Position numbers and translations under genes: made by a program. From NCBI RefSeq assembly GCF_004348525.1, contig NZ_SMKG01000004.1:1-64000 (forward strand): a stretch of 64,000 nucleotides of DNA, in the 5' to 3' direction. Below are positions 38,994 through 48,558 of the stretch, piece by piece; within the stretch, counting starts at the first letter, position 1, and every line of letters begins with the position of its first letter. This stretch comes from Micromonospora sp. 15K316 (GTDB taxonomy: Bacteria; Actinomycetota; Actinomycetes; Mycobacteriales; Micromonosporaceae). Under the pieces are notes generated by a model, which was not told where the DNA came from, ran no database searches, and saw nothing but the letters and a program-made list of their open reading frames with translations.

Positions 38994-39961
38994 CCCTTGA
39001 GCCCACTCATCGAGATGCCCTGGATGAACCGGCGCTGGAACACCAGGAACGCGACGATCATGGGAAGGGTGGCGACGACCGAACCGGCCATCAGCAGGTT
39101 CCAGGACGTCCGATTCTTGACCACGAACAATGCTAGGCCGAGCGGCGCGGTGAATTTGTCGGAACTGGAGATCACGATGAGCGGCCAGAGAAAGTCCTCC
39201 CACGCGTAGGTGAAGGTGAAGATCGCGGTGGCCGCGAGCGCGGGCGTGCACAGCGGTAGGACGACCCGCCAGAAGACCCGGAACTCGCCGGCGCCGTCGA
39301 TCCGCGCGGCGTCGAGCAGCTCGTCGGGAATCGACATCATGTACTGCCGGAGCAGGAAGATGCCGAAGGCGCTCACCGCCCCCGGCAGGATGAGCCCCCA
39401 GTACGAGTCGAGCCAGCCGTGGCCGCCGTTGCCGAGCGCGTCGTTGCCCCCGAAGAACGGGATGTGCTTGAGCACCAGGTAGTTCGGGATGAGCGTCACC
39501 TGCGGCGGCACCATCATGGTGGCCAGGAAGAGCAGGAAGATGATGTCCCGGCCGGGAAAGCGGCGCTTGGCGAACGTGTAGGCGGCCAGCGCGTTGAAGA
39601 ACAGCTGGAGCACCGTCACCGAGGTGGCCACGAAGGCGCTGTTGAGGAACCAGCGCCAGGCGCCCTCACTGCCCTGGGCGTGCTCTCCGGCCTCACCGAT
39701 GCCGAAGAAACCCCGGTATCCGTCGAGGGTGGGGTTCTTCGGGATCCACTGGGGTGGCCAGGAGAAGATGTCGCCCATGTGCTGGAACGAGGCGCTCACC
39801 AGCCAGGCGAACGGGGCGACGAACAGGATGGCGCCCGGTACCAGGATCGCGTAGCAGGTGGCGAGCCAGAGCCGCCGGGGCCACACCGGGCGGCGCGATC
39901 CGGGCGACGCCGGCGGTGGAGGCGCGGGAGGCCGGGTACGGGTCGCGGTGGACTGGCTCAC
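38990..39961 (-). CDS. Carbohydrate ABC transporter permease (MalG type)
   Basis: The 323-residue permease has six spans. The coupling loop DAARIDGAGEFRVFWRVVLPLCTPA is the EAA motif, and the C terminus ends RRFIQGISMSGLKG, typical of MalG-like subunits. A proline-rich 35-residue N-terminal tail precedes TM1. GTG 39961 overlaps the stop of the partner permease as GTGA, preceded by AAAGGCGGA. The operon lacks its own ATPase gene, so a shared multi-sugar ATPase (MsiK-like) is presumably used, as is common in actinomycetes. Confidence 0.93.
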   Translation of the reverse strand: MSQSTATRTRPPAPPPPASPGSRRPVWPRRLWLATCYAILVPGAILFVAPFAWLVSASFQHMGDIFSWPPQWIPKNPTLDGYRGFFGIGEAGEHAQGSEGAWRWFLNSAFVATSVTVLQLFFNALAAYTFAKRRFPGRDIIFLLFLATMMVPPQVTLIPNYLVLKHIPFFGGNDALGNGGHGWLDSYWGLILPGAVSAFGIFLLRQYMMSIPDELLDAARIDGAGEFRVFWRVVLPLCTPALAATAIFTFTYAWEDFLWPLIVISSSDKFTAPLGLALFVVKNRTSWNLLMAGSVVATLPMIVAFLVFQRRFIQGISMSGLKG

Positions 39962-40944
39962 AGGTCCGCCTTTCGGTACAGCCTCAGCTGGAACGCCGTG
40001 AAGACCAGCAGGAGGACGAACAGGCCGTAGGCGAGGGTGCTCGCGTACCCCATGTCGTAGAACTTGAAGGCCGCCTCGTAGATGTAATAGACCATCGTCG
40101 TGGTCCGGTTGACCGGCCCGCCGCCGGTCATGACGTAGATCTGGGTGAACACCTGGAACGAGCCGATGATGCCCATCACCGCGAGGAAGAGCGTCGACGG
40201 CGCGAGCATCGGCAGGGTGACGTACCGGAACCGGGCCCACGGCCCCGCCCCGTCGAGGCGCGCCGACTCGTAGAGCTGCTCAGGGACCGCCTGTAGAGCC
40301 GCGAGGTACACCACCATCGAGAACCCGACGCTGGCCCACACACTCATGAGCACGACGGCCGGCATCGCGAGGTTCTTGTTCGACAACCAGACCAGCGGCT
40401 CGCTGATCAGGTGCGTCTTGAGCAGGTAGAAGTTGAACAGCCCGAAGTCGCCGTTGTAGAGCCACTTCCACACGATGGCCGACACCACGAACGGCGTGAC
40501 CGTCGGGAGGAAGTAGAGGGTGCGCAGCAGCCCCCGACCCCGGATCGGCTGGTTCAGCAGGAGGGCGACGCCGAGTCCGATGGCCATGCCCAACGGAACC
40601 GATGCCCCGGTGAAGTAGGCGGTGTTGATGATCGACCGGCGGAAGTCCTCGTCCTGCACCATGTCCCGGTAGTTCTCCAGGCCGACGAAGGGCTTCTCCG
40701 GTTCCAGGATGTTCCACTCCCGGAAGGTCAGGTAGAACGCGAAGAGCAGCGCGAACACCGTGAAGACCGAGAAGACGATCAGGCCGGGCGCGAGGAAGGC
40801 GTACGCGGAACGTTCACGCCACATCAGCCGTGCCGTGCCGCGTACGCCGCGGCGCCGGGGCCGACCACCCCTGCGGGAGGCGGGCTGCCGGGTCCCGTCT
40901 CCCCCACCCGGCGCCGGGGGCTGCGTCGTCGCCACCGCGGTCAT
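39958..40944 (-). CDS. Carbohydrate ABC transporter permease (MalF type)
   Basis: The 328-residue permease has an N-terminal basic arm (about 1-45), then six spans. The coupling loop ESARLDGAGPWARFRYVTLP and the GGPVNRTTTMVYYIYEAAF periplasmic segment are typical for CUT1 sugar importers. The start is ATG 40944, with GAGG close upstream; GTG 40977 is also possible. It lies 48 bases after the solute-binding gene and overlaps the next permease. It forms the channel with the MalG-type partner. Confidence 0.92.
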   Translation of the reverse strand: MTAVATTQPPAPGGGDGTRQPASRRGGRPRRRGVRGTARLMWRERSAYAFLAPGLIVFSVFTVFALLFAFYLTFREWNILEPEKPFVGLENYRDMVQDEDFRRSIINTAYFTGASVPLGMAIGLGVALLLNQPIRGRGLLRTLYFLPTVTPFVVSAIVWKWLYNGDFGLFNFYLLKTHLISEPLVWLSNKNLAMPAVVLMSVWASVGFSMVVYLAALQAVPEQLYESARLDGAGPWARFRYVTLPMLAPSTLFLAVMGIIGSFQVFTQIYVMTGGGPVNRTTTMVYYIYEAAFKFYDMGYASTLAYGLFVLLLVFTAFQLRLYRKADL

Positions 40945-40992
40945 CTCCTCATCACCGAAGCACCTGCCGCCCGCCACGGCCCGACCGACGGC

Positions 40993-42312
40993 TCACCGGA
41001 GGATCTTCTCCGCCTCGGACGCCGCGTTGTCGAGCGCCTGCGCGGCGGTCTGCTCCCCGTAGATCGCCTTGGCCAACTGCTCGTTCAGTCCTTCCTCGAT
41101 CTTGGGCCAGTCGGGGTGGACGATCACATTGCTGACACCGCACTTCATGGCCTCCGCGAAGCCCTTCAGGACCGGCTTCGTCGCCACGAGGTCGGGCGAG
41201 TCGAGCAGGCTGGTGATCGGGGGCAGGGTCGTGCCGTCCTTGGACTTGTAGGTCCAGAAGGCGACGTTGTCCGGCTTGGACAGGAACTCGATGAACTTCC
41301 ACGCGGCATCGGAGTTCCTGCTCTGGCTGAAGATGACCAGGGCGTCGCCGGCGATCGTCGTGCCGCAGCCCGCCGAACCCTGCGGCAGCGGAGCGGTGGC
41401 CCACTTGCCGTTGATGGCCGGGAACTCGTCGGTGAGGGTGCCGGCGAACCATGAGCCCGCGACGTACATGCCGACCTGACCGTTGGCGAACGCCTGGCGG
41501 CCGTCGTACGAGTTGGAGGTGAGGTAGTCCTTGGGGGCGTACTTCGCGAGGTTCACGTAGAACTCGGCGGCCCGCTTCGCCTCGGCACTGTTGAACAGCA
41601 CCTCCTTGCCGTCGTCGGAGAGCACCTTGCCGCCGGCCTGCCAGAGCCAGGGGTACCAGTAGTAGGCGGCCTCCGGCGAGCTGGTGAACATGGCGTGTCC
41701 GTAGGTCCGCTCAGCGGGGTCGGTCAACGCCTTCGCGGCGGCCTCGTACTCCTCCCAGGTCGTGGGGGGCTTGGTCAGGCCGGCGGCGGAGAACATGTCG
41801 GTCCGGTAGAACAGCGCTGTCGATTCGCCGTCGAACGGCAGCCCGTACATGCCGTTCTCGAAGGTGGTGAAGGTCTTGAACGCGGGCACGTAGGCGTCTG
41901 CCTTCACCACCTCGCTGCGGCGGATGTAGTTGTCGAGGTTCACGAGGGCCTTGCGGGAGGCGAACGCGGCGACCGTGCTGGCGTCGAGGTAGGCGACGTC
42001 CGGCGGGTTGCCGCCCGCGACCTGCGCGGTGAGCTTCTCGTTCGCCTCCTCGGCCGGTACGTTCTGTGCCTGGATCTTGATGTTGGGGTGCTCGGTCTCG
42101 AACTTCTGGATCAGCTCCTTCATCTCCGGGATCGCGGCCACCCAGGAGGCGAACGAGATGGTCACCTGTGCCGTGGGCTCGGGAACCGGCCCCTCGCCGG
42201 CGCCTCGGTCCGTCGAGGAGGACCCCCCGCTGGAGCAGGCCACGAGGGCCAACAGGGCGGCGCTCGCCGCCGCCGTCATCGCCAGGGACCTACGGGATGC
42301 GCGATGTTTCAT
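40993..42312 (-). CDS. Carbohydrate ABC transporter solute-binding lipoprotein
   Basis: The 439-residue protein has a lipoprotein signal (ALLALVACSSGG, Cys about 26) and a family-1 extracellular solute-binding fold: VTISFASWVAAIPEMKELIQ, NPPDVAYLDASTVAAFA, GMYGLPFDGESTALFYRTD and SRNSDAAWKFIEFLSKPDN. It is the first gene of the importer operon; its promoter region holds the LacI-type operator 42374-42389. It would deliver an oligosaccharide to the two permeases. Confidence 0.94.
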   Translation of the reverse strand: MKHRASRRSLAMTAAASAALLALVACSSGGSSSTDRGAGEGPVPEPTAQVTISFASWVAAIPEMKELIQKFETEHPNIKIQAQNVPAEEANEKLTAQVAGGNPPDVAYLDASTVAAFASRKALVNLDNYIRRSEVVKADAYVPAFKTFTTFENGMYGLPFDGESTALFYRTDMFSAAGLTKPPTTWEEYEAAAKALTDPAERTYGHAMFTSSPEAAYYWYPWLWQAGGKVLSDDGKEVLFNSAEAKRAAEFYVNLAKYAPKDYLTSNSYDGRQAFANGQVGMYVAGSWFAGTLTDEFPAINGKWATAPLPQGSAGCGTTIAGDALVIFSQSRNSDAAWKFIEFLSKPDNVAFWTYKSKDGTTLPPITSLLDSPDLVATKPVLKGFAEAMKCGVSNVIVHPDWPKIEEGLNEQLAKAIYGEQTAAQALDNAASEAEKILR

Positions 42313-42373
42313 CGGATCAGCCCCCAATGTCGTTGCCGGCAGGTGATGCGCGGATCACACTGTGGATGCCCGG

Positions 42374-42389
42374 TGCAAAACGTTTGGCA
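42374..42389. promoter_or_regulatory. LacI-type operator 1 (importer operon)
   Basis: TGCAAAACGTTTGGCA is a near-palindrome around the central CG step, which LacI/GalR regulators characteristically recognise. It is identical to operator 3 at 50520-50535. It lies 62 bases upstream of the solute-binding protein start, in an AT-rich patch. Confidence 0.85.
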
Positions 42390-42475
42390 TGCTGCGGCTA
42401 GCGTCTTCCGACCGCCTTGGCCTTGTCAAGGGATCGTGGGTAACGAACGCAACGGGTTCGTCATGCGCCGTTCTT

Positions 42476-43336
42476 CTATCTCCGGTCCGTGACCACCCCG
42501 TCGCCAGCCGTACGCCCCGTCGACGGCGAACGCCCGTACCGACGCCGGTACGCCCGTCCGAAGTGCGACGGACTGTTGAAACCGGCCGCGTGGCAGATCT
42601 CGGTGACCCCGAGCCCCGTCGAGGCGAGCAACGACCGCGCGAACCGCAACCGCCGGTTCTGCAGGTACGTCTGGAAGGACACCCCGACCAGGCGGCCGAA
42701 GCGCTCGCTGAGGTAGTTCGGAGACAGGTGCACGTGCGCCGCCACCTCCGCCAACGTCAGCGGCTCCCGGAAGTGCCGCTCGATGTACTGCACGGCCCGT
42801 CGAACGTCGACCGCCACGTCGCGCGGCACGCCCGGCTGGTCACCGCCGCCGGCCGGATCCGCCCGCCGACCCAACTCGATGAGCAGGCATCCGAGCACCG
42901 CGTCCGACAGCGCCCGCGCTCCCGGACGCCGACCGTCGGACTCCCGCCACAGCCGATCGAAGTCGGCTCCGAGGTCGGCGCAGTCGTCGGCCAGCCACGG
43001 CGGCCCGCCCGCCGCGGCCGGCCCGATCCCCGCCACGTCCAACCACCGCTCCACCACGCCGGGGTCGAGTACCACGTTGTAGCAGACCAACGGCCCGTCC
43101 GAGGTGGGCACCAGCTCGTGGAAATCGGTCGGGGTCAGCAGGAAGACGCCGCCGGGTCCGAGCGGACGGGGCACGCCGTTCACCACGTGCCGTGCCGACC
43201 CGTCGAGCACGTACCCGAGCTCGTAGTAGTCGTGCCAATGGGCCGGCACGTGCCGCAGCTGCGGACGCATCACCCGGACTCGCGCCTCGCCCGCGACCAG
43301 CCCGTCGATCATGTATCGGTCGAGTAGCCGCGTCAT
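42476..43336 (-). CDS. AraC-family transcriptional regulator
   Basis: The 286-residue protein has an N-terminal cupin sensor (HVPAHWHDYYELGYVLDGSA, then GVFLLTPTDFHELVPT) and two AraC helix-turn-helix motifs at the C terminus (LTLAEVAAHVHLSPNYLSER, FGRLVGVSFQTYLQNRRL, then VTEICHAAGFNSPSHFGRAY). Such regulators usually activate sugar-utilisation genes on binding the sugar. ATG 43336 has GGGAGACGGG. It is divergent from the LacI gene and upstream of the importer operon, so two regulators flank the locus. Confidence 0.92.
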   Translation of the reverse strand: MTRLLDRYMIDGLVAGEARVRVMRPQLRHVPAHWHDYYELGYVLDGSARHVVNGVPRPLGPGGVFLLTPTDFHELVPTSDGPLVCYNVVLDPGVVERWLDVAGIGPAAAGGPPWLADDCADLGADFDRLWRESDGRRPGARALSDAVLGCLLIELGRRADPAGGGDQPGVPRDVAVDVRRAVQYIERHFREPLTLAEVAAHVHLSPNYLSERFGRLVGVSFQTYLQNRRLRFARSLLASTGLGVTEICHAAGFNSPSHFGRAYRRRYGRSPSTGRTAGDGVVTDRR

Positions 43337-43362
43337 CCCGTCTCCCACGGTGATCGGGGTGA

Positions 43363-43378
43363 TGAAAACGTTTTGCTA
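43363..43378. promoter_or_regulatory. LacI-type operator 2 (AraC/LacI divergent promoter)
   Basis: TGAAAACGTTTTGCTA holds the perfect 10-base core AAAACGTTTT (43365-43374), matching the other three sites. It lies in the 91-base gap between the divergent AraC and LacI genes, so it may mediate autoregulation. Confidence 0.8.
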
Positions 43379-43427
43379 CCGTACGAACTCGAATTCCGGC
43401 GGTCAACGGTGCGAGAGGTCGAGGTCG

Positions 43428-44456
43428 ATGCCCGACAAACGGTCGCCGGCGGCACCCGACGAGTCACGGGTGACGCTGGTGCAGGTGGCGAAGCTCGCCG
43501 GGGTGAGCCCCACGACCGTCTCGCACGTCCTCTCCGGCAAGCGCTGGGTCGCCGAGGCCACCCGGGAGACCGTCCGCAACGTCATCCGCGAACTCGGCTA
43601 CCGCCCCAACAACGTGGCGCGGAGCCTGCGCACCCGCCGGTCGCGGATGGTCGCCGTCGTCGTGCCCGACATCACCAACAGTTTCTACGCCGTACTCACC
43701 AGGGGCCTCGCCGACGCCGTCGACGCCGCCGGCTACGGCACCTACGTCTGCAACACCGACGCCATCCCCGAGCGCGAGGAGGCGTTCCTCGCCGACGTCC
43801 TCGACCGCGGCGTCGACGGCGTCGTGATGGCCTCCGGACCCACCGACGCCCGGGCCCGCAGCGGCTCACCGGCGCCCGGCGTCCCCGCTGTCTGCATCGG
43901 CGGCTCCCACGACGACGCTCCCCGCCTCGACCTGGTGACCCCGGACGACACCGTGGGGTCACACGCCGCCGTCACGCACCTGATCCGCCGCGGCGCGCGC
44001 CGCATCGCGATGATCGAAGGGCCGTTGCCGTCCGGCTCGGCGCGGGAGGACGGATACCGGCAGGCACTCACCGAACACGGCATTTCCGTCGACCCCGATC
44101 TCATGGTGCGCGGCGATTGGACCCGTCCCGGTGGCCACGCCGCCATGCACCAGCTGTTGACGCTGCCCGAACGCCCCGACGCGGTGTTCTGCGCCAACGA
44201 CCTCGCCGCGATCGGTGCCATCGACGCCGCGCACGAGCAGCGGCTCGTCGTGCCCGACGACGTCGCCGTCGTCGGCTTCGACGACGTCGACGCCGCCACC
44301 ATCGTCAACCCGCCCCTCACCACGGTGCGCAACCCCGCGTACGACATCGGCCGCACCGCCGGTGAACTGCTGCTCAGCCGGATGGACGGCAGCTACGACG
44401 GCGACGGGCGGACCGTCGTCCTGCCCTGCCCGCTGATCGTCCGCGGGTCCGCCTGA
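43428..44456 (+). CDS. LacI-family transcriptional regulator
   Basis: The 342-residue repressor has a LacI helix-turn-helix near the N terminus (TLVQVAKLAGVSPTTVSHVL, then the hinge YRPNNVARSLRT). The periplasmic-binding-protein-like effector domain includes PDITNSFYAVLTRGL, FCANDLAAIGAID and VVGFDDVDAA. It probably binds the four AAAACGTTT operators at 42374, 43363, 50520 and 50632 and is released by the pathway's sugar. ATG 43428 has GAGAGG. It converges with the alcohol dehydrogenase gene. The family is certain; target assignment is from site placement. Confidence 0.95.
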   Translation: MPDKRSPAAPDESRVTLVQVAKLAGVSPTTVSHVLSGKRWVAEATRETVRNVIRELGYRPNNVARSLRTRRSRMVAVVVPDITNSFYAVLTRGLADAVDAAGYGTYVCNTDAIPEREEAFLADVLDRGVDGVVMASGPTDARARSGSPAPGVPAVCIGGSHDDAPRLDLVTPDDTVGSHAAVTHLIRRGARRIAMIEGPLPSGSAREDGYRQALTEHGISVDPDLMVRGDWTRPGGHAAMHQLLTLPERPDAVFCANDLAAIGAIDAAHEQRLVVPDDVAVVGFDDVDAATIVNPPLTTVRNPAYDIGRTAGELLLSRMDGSYDGDGRTVVLPCPLIVRGSA

Positions 44457-44508
44457 CCGCGCTCCGGCCGGGCACGTCCGCCGCCCGCACCGGCCGGAGG
44501 TGTCGCGA

Positions 44509-45456
44509 TCAGTCCAGCGTCACCGTCGCCTTCACGAATCCCGTCGGCTTGTCCTGCACGGCCCGGAAGGCGGCGTCGATCTCCTCCAGCGGGAACCGGT
44601 GCGTCACCAGCGTGTCCAGCGACAGGACCCCGGAGGCGAGCAGACGCATTCCCACAGTCATGCCCCGCATGATGGTGTCGATGTCGCGGTAGTGCGCGTT
44701 GACGATGTCGAACGCCATCCAGTTCCAGTACGCCAGGTTGACGGAACGCGGCCCGCCCTGGTGGAACCCGACGAGCACGATCTTCCCGCTCATCCGGGTC
44801 ACGTCGCCGGCCACGTCGAGCGCGGCCTGACCGCCGGTGCACTCGAACGTCACGTCCGCACCCCGGCCACCGGTAAGTTCACCGACCACGTCCGGCAGTG
44901 ACTCGACGCGCACGTCGACCACCCGCGTCGTGCCGAGGTCCCGCGCCCGCTCCAGCGCGTCGGGGCGGGTGTCGGCCACCACGAGGTGCCGGACACCCCG
45001 CAGGCGCACCAGTTTCTGCACCAGATTTCCCATGAACCCCGCGCCGATCAGCACCACGTCGTCACCGAGCCGGACGTCGGTCTCCTCCACCGCGTTGACC
45101 GCGCACGCGAGCGGTTCGGCGAGGGCCTCGTCGAGCGGGACGTCACCGGCCGGCCGGCAGTGCGCCGCCTTCACGGCCACATACTCCGCGAAGCCGTGCG
45201 AGGTCACCCAGACGCCTACCGGGTCGCCGGCCGTGAACGATCCGGCCTCGGCGCCGACCAGCGTGATCGTTCCGCTGACCTCGTGCCCGAGGTGACGCGG
45301 ATAGTCACCGGCCGGGTCGCCGCGCCACGCCGGAAGCTCGGACGTGCAGACCCCGCAGGCCCGCACCCGGACGAGGACCTGGTCCGGCGCGATCTCCGGC
45401 GGCGGCACCTGCGCGATCTCGAACCGCTCCGGCCCGGTCAACACCGCGATCCTCAT
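44509..45456 (-). CDS. Zinc-type medium-chain alcohol dehydrogenase
   Basis: The 315-residue MDR enzyme has the catalytic zinc ligands in ACGVCTSE and GHEVSG, and the NAD-binding LIGAGFMGNLVQKLV, then VVADTRPDALERA. It is shorter than classical sorbitol dehydrogenases: the structural-zinc loop with four clustered cysteines is absent. It is the last gene of the five-gene catabolic operon (34 bases after the glycosidase-like gene), suggesting oxidation of a sugar alcohol or sugar in the pathway. GGCGGGACGGG precedes ATG 45456. Confidence 0.92.
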   Translation of the reverse strand: MRIAVLTGPERFEIAQVPPPEIAPDQVLVRVRACGVCTSELPAWRGDPAGDYPRHLGHEVSGTITLVGAEAGSFTAGDPVGVWVTSHGFAEYVAVKAAHCRPAGDVPLDEALAEPLACAVNAVEETDVRLGDDVVLIGAGFMGNLVQKLVRLRGVRHLVVADTRPDALERARDLGTTRVVDVRVESLPDVVGELTGGRGADVTFECTGGQAALDVAGDVTRMSGKIVLVGFHQGGPRSVNLAYWNWMAFDIVNAHYRDIDTIMRGMTVGMRLLASGVLSLDTLVTHRFPLEEIDAAFRAVQDKPTGFVKATVTLD

Positions 45457-45490
45457 CCCGTCCCGCCTTCCACTCGCCGCGTCCGCACGC

Positions 45491-47620
45491 TCACGACCGC
45501 TCACCGTCGCCCGCCGCGGGTCCTCCGGAGAAGACCACGATCGCGTACGGGCCCAGCGCGTCGAGCGTCACCGCATGGATCCCGCCGTCGACGCGCACGT
45601 CGAGCGCGGTCACCTTCCCGTCGCAGGAGTACGCGATCGCCTCCGGGCGAGTTTCGGGCAGCCGGACACGCACCTCGAGGTCCGGGACCGGACGTACCTC
45701 GTCCCGCTCCGGGCGGTAGTCGTAGTTGACCAGGTGAACGGCGACCGAACCGTCCGCGAGCCGGCAGGTGTTCGCCGCGACGCTCGACGCGCCGACCGCG
45801 GTGAGTTCGACCTGCCGGCCGTTGGGCAGCAACTCCGACAGCTCCGTCGGCTCGGCGGTACTCAGGCCCGGCCGGGCGAGCAGATCGGCCCGCTCGCCGT
45901 CGGCGAGGTTCGCACCGAGCCCACCGGTGCGTACCACCCGCCCGCCGGCGTCGAGGTGGTCGCGCAGGGCCACGACCTGCGCCGGACTCAGATACGTGCA
46001 GGCGGGAAGGATGACGGTGTCGTAGCGGCGCAGGCTCTCGACCGTGACCCGGTCCGGTGCCGTACGCGGATCCGGGAAGACGATCACGTCGAACGGCACC
46101 GCGGCGCCGGCGAGCGCCTCGGTGACCTCGCGGTACGGAACACGGACGCTGTCGTCACGTGCGTTGCGCAGGTTGTCCCCGAGGTCCTGCCGGGAGACGA
46201 GCTCCCGGTTGCTCTCCACGCTGTAGACGACCGCGACCTCATTGCTGCTGCGCCGGTCGAAGAGCCGCTCGTTGTCGGCGAGGAACGCCTGCACCTCGGC
46301 GGCGAGGTCGTGCGGGGCGTAGAACGAATCCTGGATCGTCGCGCCCATCCACGCCCCGTACGGCACCGCCATGTTGACGCCGAAGGCCGCCGCCTCGTAA
46401 CAGGACAGCCGCAGCAGGTCGTGTCCCCTACCGGCGCGCAGCAGCTCGACCAGTTCGGGCACGACCCCGCCGTACGGGTTCTCCACGACGATGACGTCCT
46501 TGTCACCGGCGAACCCGGCCACGTAGCGGTACCACTCCGGCTGCCGGTAGGTGGTGTTCCGCATCTCGGTCACGATGACGTCCACGTCGTCGGCGAGGCC
46601 CAGGTACTGGGGGTCCATGTTGAAGAAGTTTCCCGAGACCAGCACCTCGCGACCCCGGGATCGGGCGTACTCACGCGCGTAGGCGGCGAGCTCACCGAAG
46701 TGCCGCCGGATGGCCGCGCACTGGAACCGGTAGTACTCGGGGAAGAGCGGTGTGCCGTGCTGCGCGCCCTTGAAGTCGTATCCCCGCTCGAGGAGCCACT
46801 GCCCGTAGTGGAACGTCTCCAGGTCGACGCCGCTGAGTTCCGGGCCTCGCTCGTCCTCCGGCAGACCTCTGAGGTACGCGCGGAAGCCCTTCATGCAGTC
46901 CTTGCAGAAGCATCCGCCGTACTGGAGCGAGCCCAACGGCAGTTCCGTCTCGTCGAGCTGCACGCCGTCGACGCCGGCGTCGATCTGGATGCGGATGACC
47001 GCCTTCAGGTACTCCCGCCAGACCGGATTGTTCCGGTCCATGTAGTAACAACGGTGATCGCGGTCGGGGCACTCGACCCACCGCGCGTGCAACGCCGTCT
47101 GGTGGATGTCACGCGCACAGCACTCCTCGATGAGGTCGGTGACCCGCTCACCGTCGCTGTTGACCAGACCGTCGGGGAAGTAGTGCTCGAACGGCTTCCA
47201 CAGCTTCGGGTAGCGGTTGCCACTGAACTCCCGCAACCCGATCCAGTCGCGCCGGCCGGCACCCCGCAGTTCGTTGACCGCGAGGATCTCGTCCTCGTCG
47301 GCGGAGAGTTCCACCGGGAACTCCCAGCCCTGGGCCTCGAAGACGATGCCGAACACCTTGATGCCGCGCTGCTGCGCGGCGGCGACGAACTCGCTGTCGT
47401 TGACGAAACCGTAGAAGCGCGACCGGGCGTCGACCCGGCCGAACGCCTCCTGTTCGAGGTAGGGCAGCGAGATCGAGCCCCCGCCCAGCGACGCCCAGAC
47501 CAGGGCGGTGGCGCGGTAGTCGACGAGGTCGTCGATCATGCGAAGCCGCCGGGGCGGGAGGCTCGGGTGATAACAGTGCTGCCGGGGAAACCACGCATCG
47601 AAGTACACGCCACGTTGCAT
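45491..47620 (-). CDS. Glycoside-hydrolase-like protein (TIM barrel plus trimerisation-like domain)
   Basis: The 709-residue protein has no signal peptide. The N-terminal barrel holds GVDGVQLDETELPLGS followed by a cysteine cluster GGCFCKDCMKGF, and VSGNFFNMDPQ. The middle part (about 430-600: NEVAVVYSVESNRELVS, YDTVILPACTYLS) resembles the beta-galactosidase trimerisation/Rossmann-like domain of GH42-type enzymes. The C terminus is a beta-sandwich. I do not assign a GH family or substrate. AAGGAG precedes ATG 47620. It lies 17 bases downstream of the sugar isomerase, in the LacI-controlled operon. Confidence 0.75.
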   Translation of the reverse strand: MQRGVYFDAWFPRQHCYHPSLPPRRLRMIDDLVDYRATALVWASLGGGSISLPYLEQEAFGRVDARSRFYGFVNDSEFVAAAQQRGIKVFGIVFEAQGWEFPVELSADEDEILAVNELRGAGRRDWIGLREFSGNRYPKLWKPFEHYFPDGLVNSDGERVTDLIEECCARDIHQTALHARWVECPDRDHRCYYMDRNNPVWREYLKAVIRIQIDAGVDGVQLDETELPLGSLQYGGCFCKDCMKGFRAYLRGLPEDERGPELSGVDLETFHYGQWLLERGYDFKGAQHGTPLFPEYYRFQCAAIRRHFGELAAYAREYARSRGREVLVSGNFFNMDPQYLGLADDVDVIVTEMRNTTYRQPEWYRYVAGFAGDKDVIVVENPYGGVVPELVELLRAGRGHDLLRLSCYEAAAFGVNMAVPYGAWMGATIQDSFYAPHDLAAEVQAFLADNERLFDRRSSNEVAVVYSVESNRELVSRQDLGDNLRNARDDSVRVPYREVTEALAGAAVPFDVIVFPDPRTAPDRVTVESLRRYDTVILPACTYLSPAQVVALRDHLDAGGRVVRTGGLGANLADGERADLLARPGLSTAEPTELSELLPNGRQVELTAVGASSVAANTCRLADGSVAVHLVNYDYRPERDEVRPVPDLEVRVRLPETRPEAIAYSCDGKVTALDVRVDGGIHAVTLDALGPYAIVVFSGGPAAGDGERS

Positions 47621-47637
47621 GCCTCGGGCTCCTTGTC

Positions 47638-48558
47638 TCACGAGACGATCAGCGGGCCGAGCGTGCGCTCGGCCAGGAGCAGCCCCTGCCGAACGCGCTC
47701 CGGCGAGCCGGACCACACCGGGTCCTCGTGCTCCACCGACACGAAACCGTCGTACCCGCCCTCGTAGAGCACGTCGACAAGCCGCCGCCAGTCCACGTCC
47801 CCCAGGCCGGGCACCCGGTAGCGCCACCATCCGCTGACCCACGGCGATTCCCGCCCGATCACCTGGCCGAAGACTCCGAACCGGTTCCGGGCACGCGGGT
47901 CGACCTGCGCGTCCTTGGCTTGGACGTGCCGCACCAGGTCCAGGTGCTCGGCCAGCGCGGCCACCGGGTCGATGCCGAGCCAGACCAGGTGCGACGGGTC
48001 GAAGTTCAGATAAAGGCCGAGCCCCGCGAGCCACCGCCAGAGTTCCGGCGAGTACGCGAGGTTCGCCGGATAACCGTCGGGGTGCCACCCCTCCATGGGG
48101 CAGTTCTCGACCACCAGCCGCACCCCACGCTCCTGGGCGTACTCGACGAGGGGCGGAAGGACCTCCTCGGCCAGCCGCAGGTTCGCCGCGACCGGCAGCG
48201 TGACGTCGCGGCCGATGAAGGTCCCGACGTGTTCGCAGCCGAGCAGCGCGGCGGCGTCGACGCAGCGGCGCAGGTGGTGATGGATCCGTTCCCGCGTCGG
48301 CCGGTCGGCGTGCAGGTTGTTCTCGTAGTACGCCAGGGCCGACAGGGCCAGGCCGTGCCGGTCGAACAGGTCCCGCAACCGGCGGGCGGCGGGCTCGTCG
48401 AAACCGTCCACGTCGAGGTGGCTCGCCTCCCAGGGGCGTCCGGGGTCGCGTGGCCAGGCGGCCACCTCGAGACCTCGATAACCATGGGCGGCCGCCCACC
48501 CGGCGATCTCGTCGAGTGACTCGCCGGGCAGGCAGGCCGTCAGGAGGCCGAGCTTCAC
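47638..48558 (-). CDS. Sugar phosphate isomerase/epimerase (xylose-isomerase-like TIM barrel)
   Basis: The 306-residue AP-endonuclease-2 superfamily protein has GYRGLEVAAWPRDPG, VRLVVENCPMEGWHP (metal-ligand Glu), LGLYLNFDPSHLVWLG (Asp/His), HVQAKDAQVD and GFVSVEHEDP. These together make the divalent-metal site of IolE/IolI-type isomerases. GTG 48558 overlaps the PhyH stop as GTGA. It would epimerise or isomerise an intermediate of the pathway. Confidence 0.9.
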   Translation of the reverse strand: MKLGLLTACLPGESLDEIAGWAAAHGYRGLEVAAWPRDPGRPWEASHLDVDGFDEPAARRLRDLFDRHGLALSALAYYENNLHADRPTRERIHHHLRRCVDAAALLGCEHVGTFIGRDVTLPVAANLRLAEEVLPPLVEYAQERGVRLVVENCPMEGWHPDGYPANLAYSPELWRWLAGLGLYLNFDPSHLVWLGIDPVAALAEHLDLVRHVQAKDAQVDPRARNRFGVFGQVIGRESPWVSGWWRYRVPGLGDVDWRRLVDVLYEGGYDGFVSVEHEDPVWSGSPERVRQGLLLAERTLGPLIVS

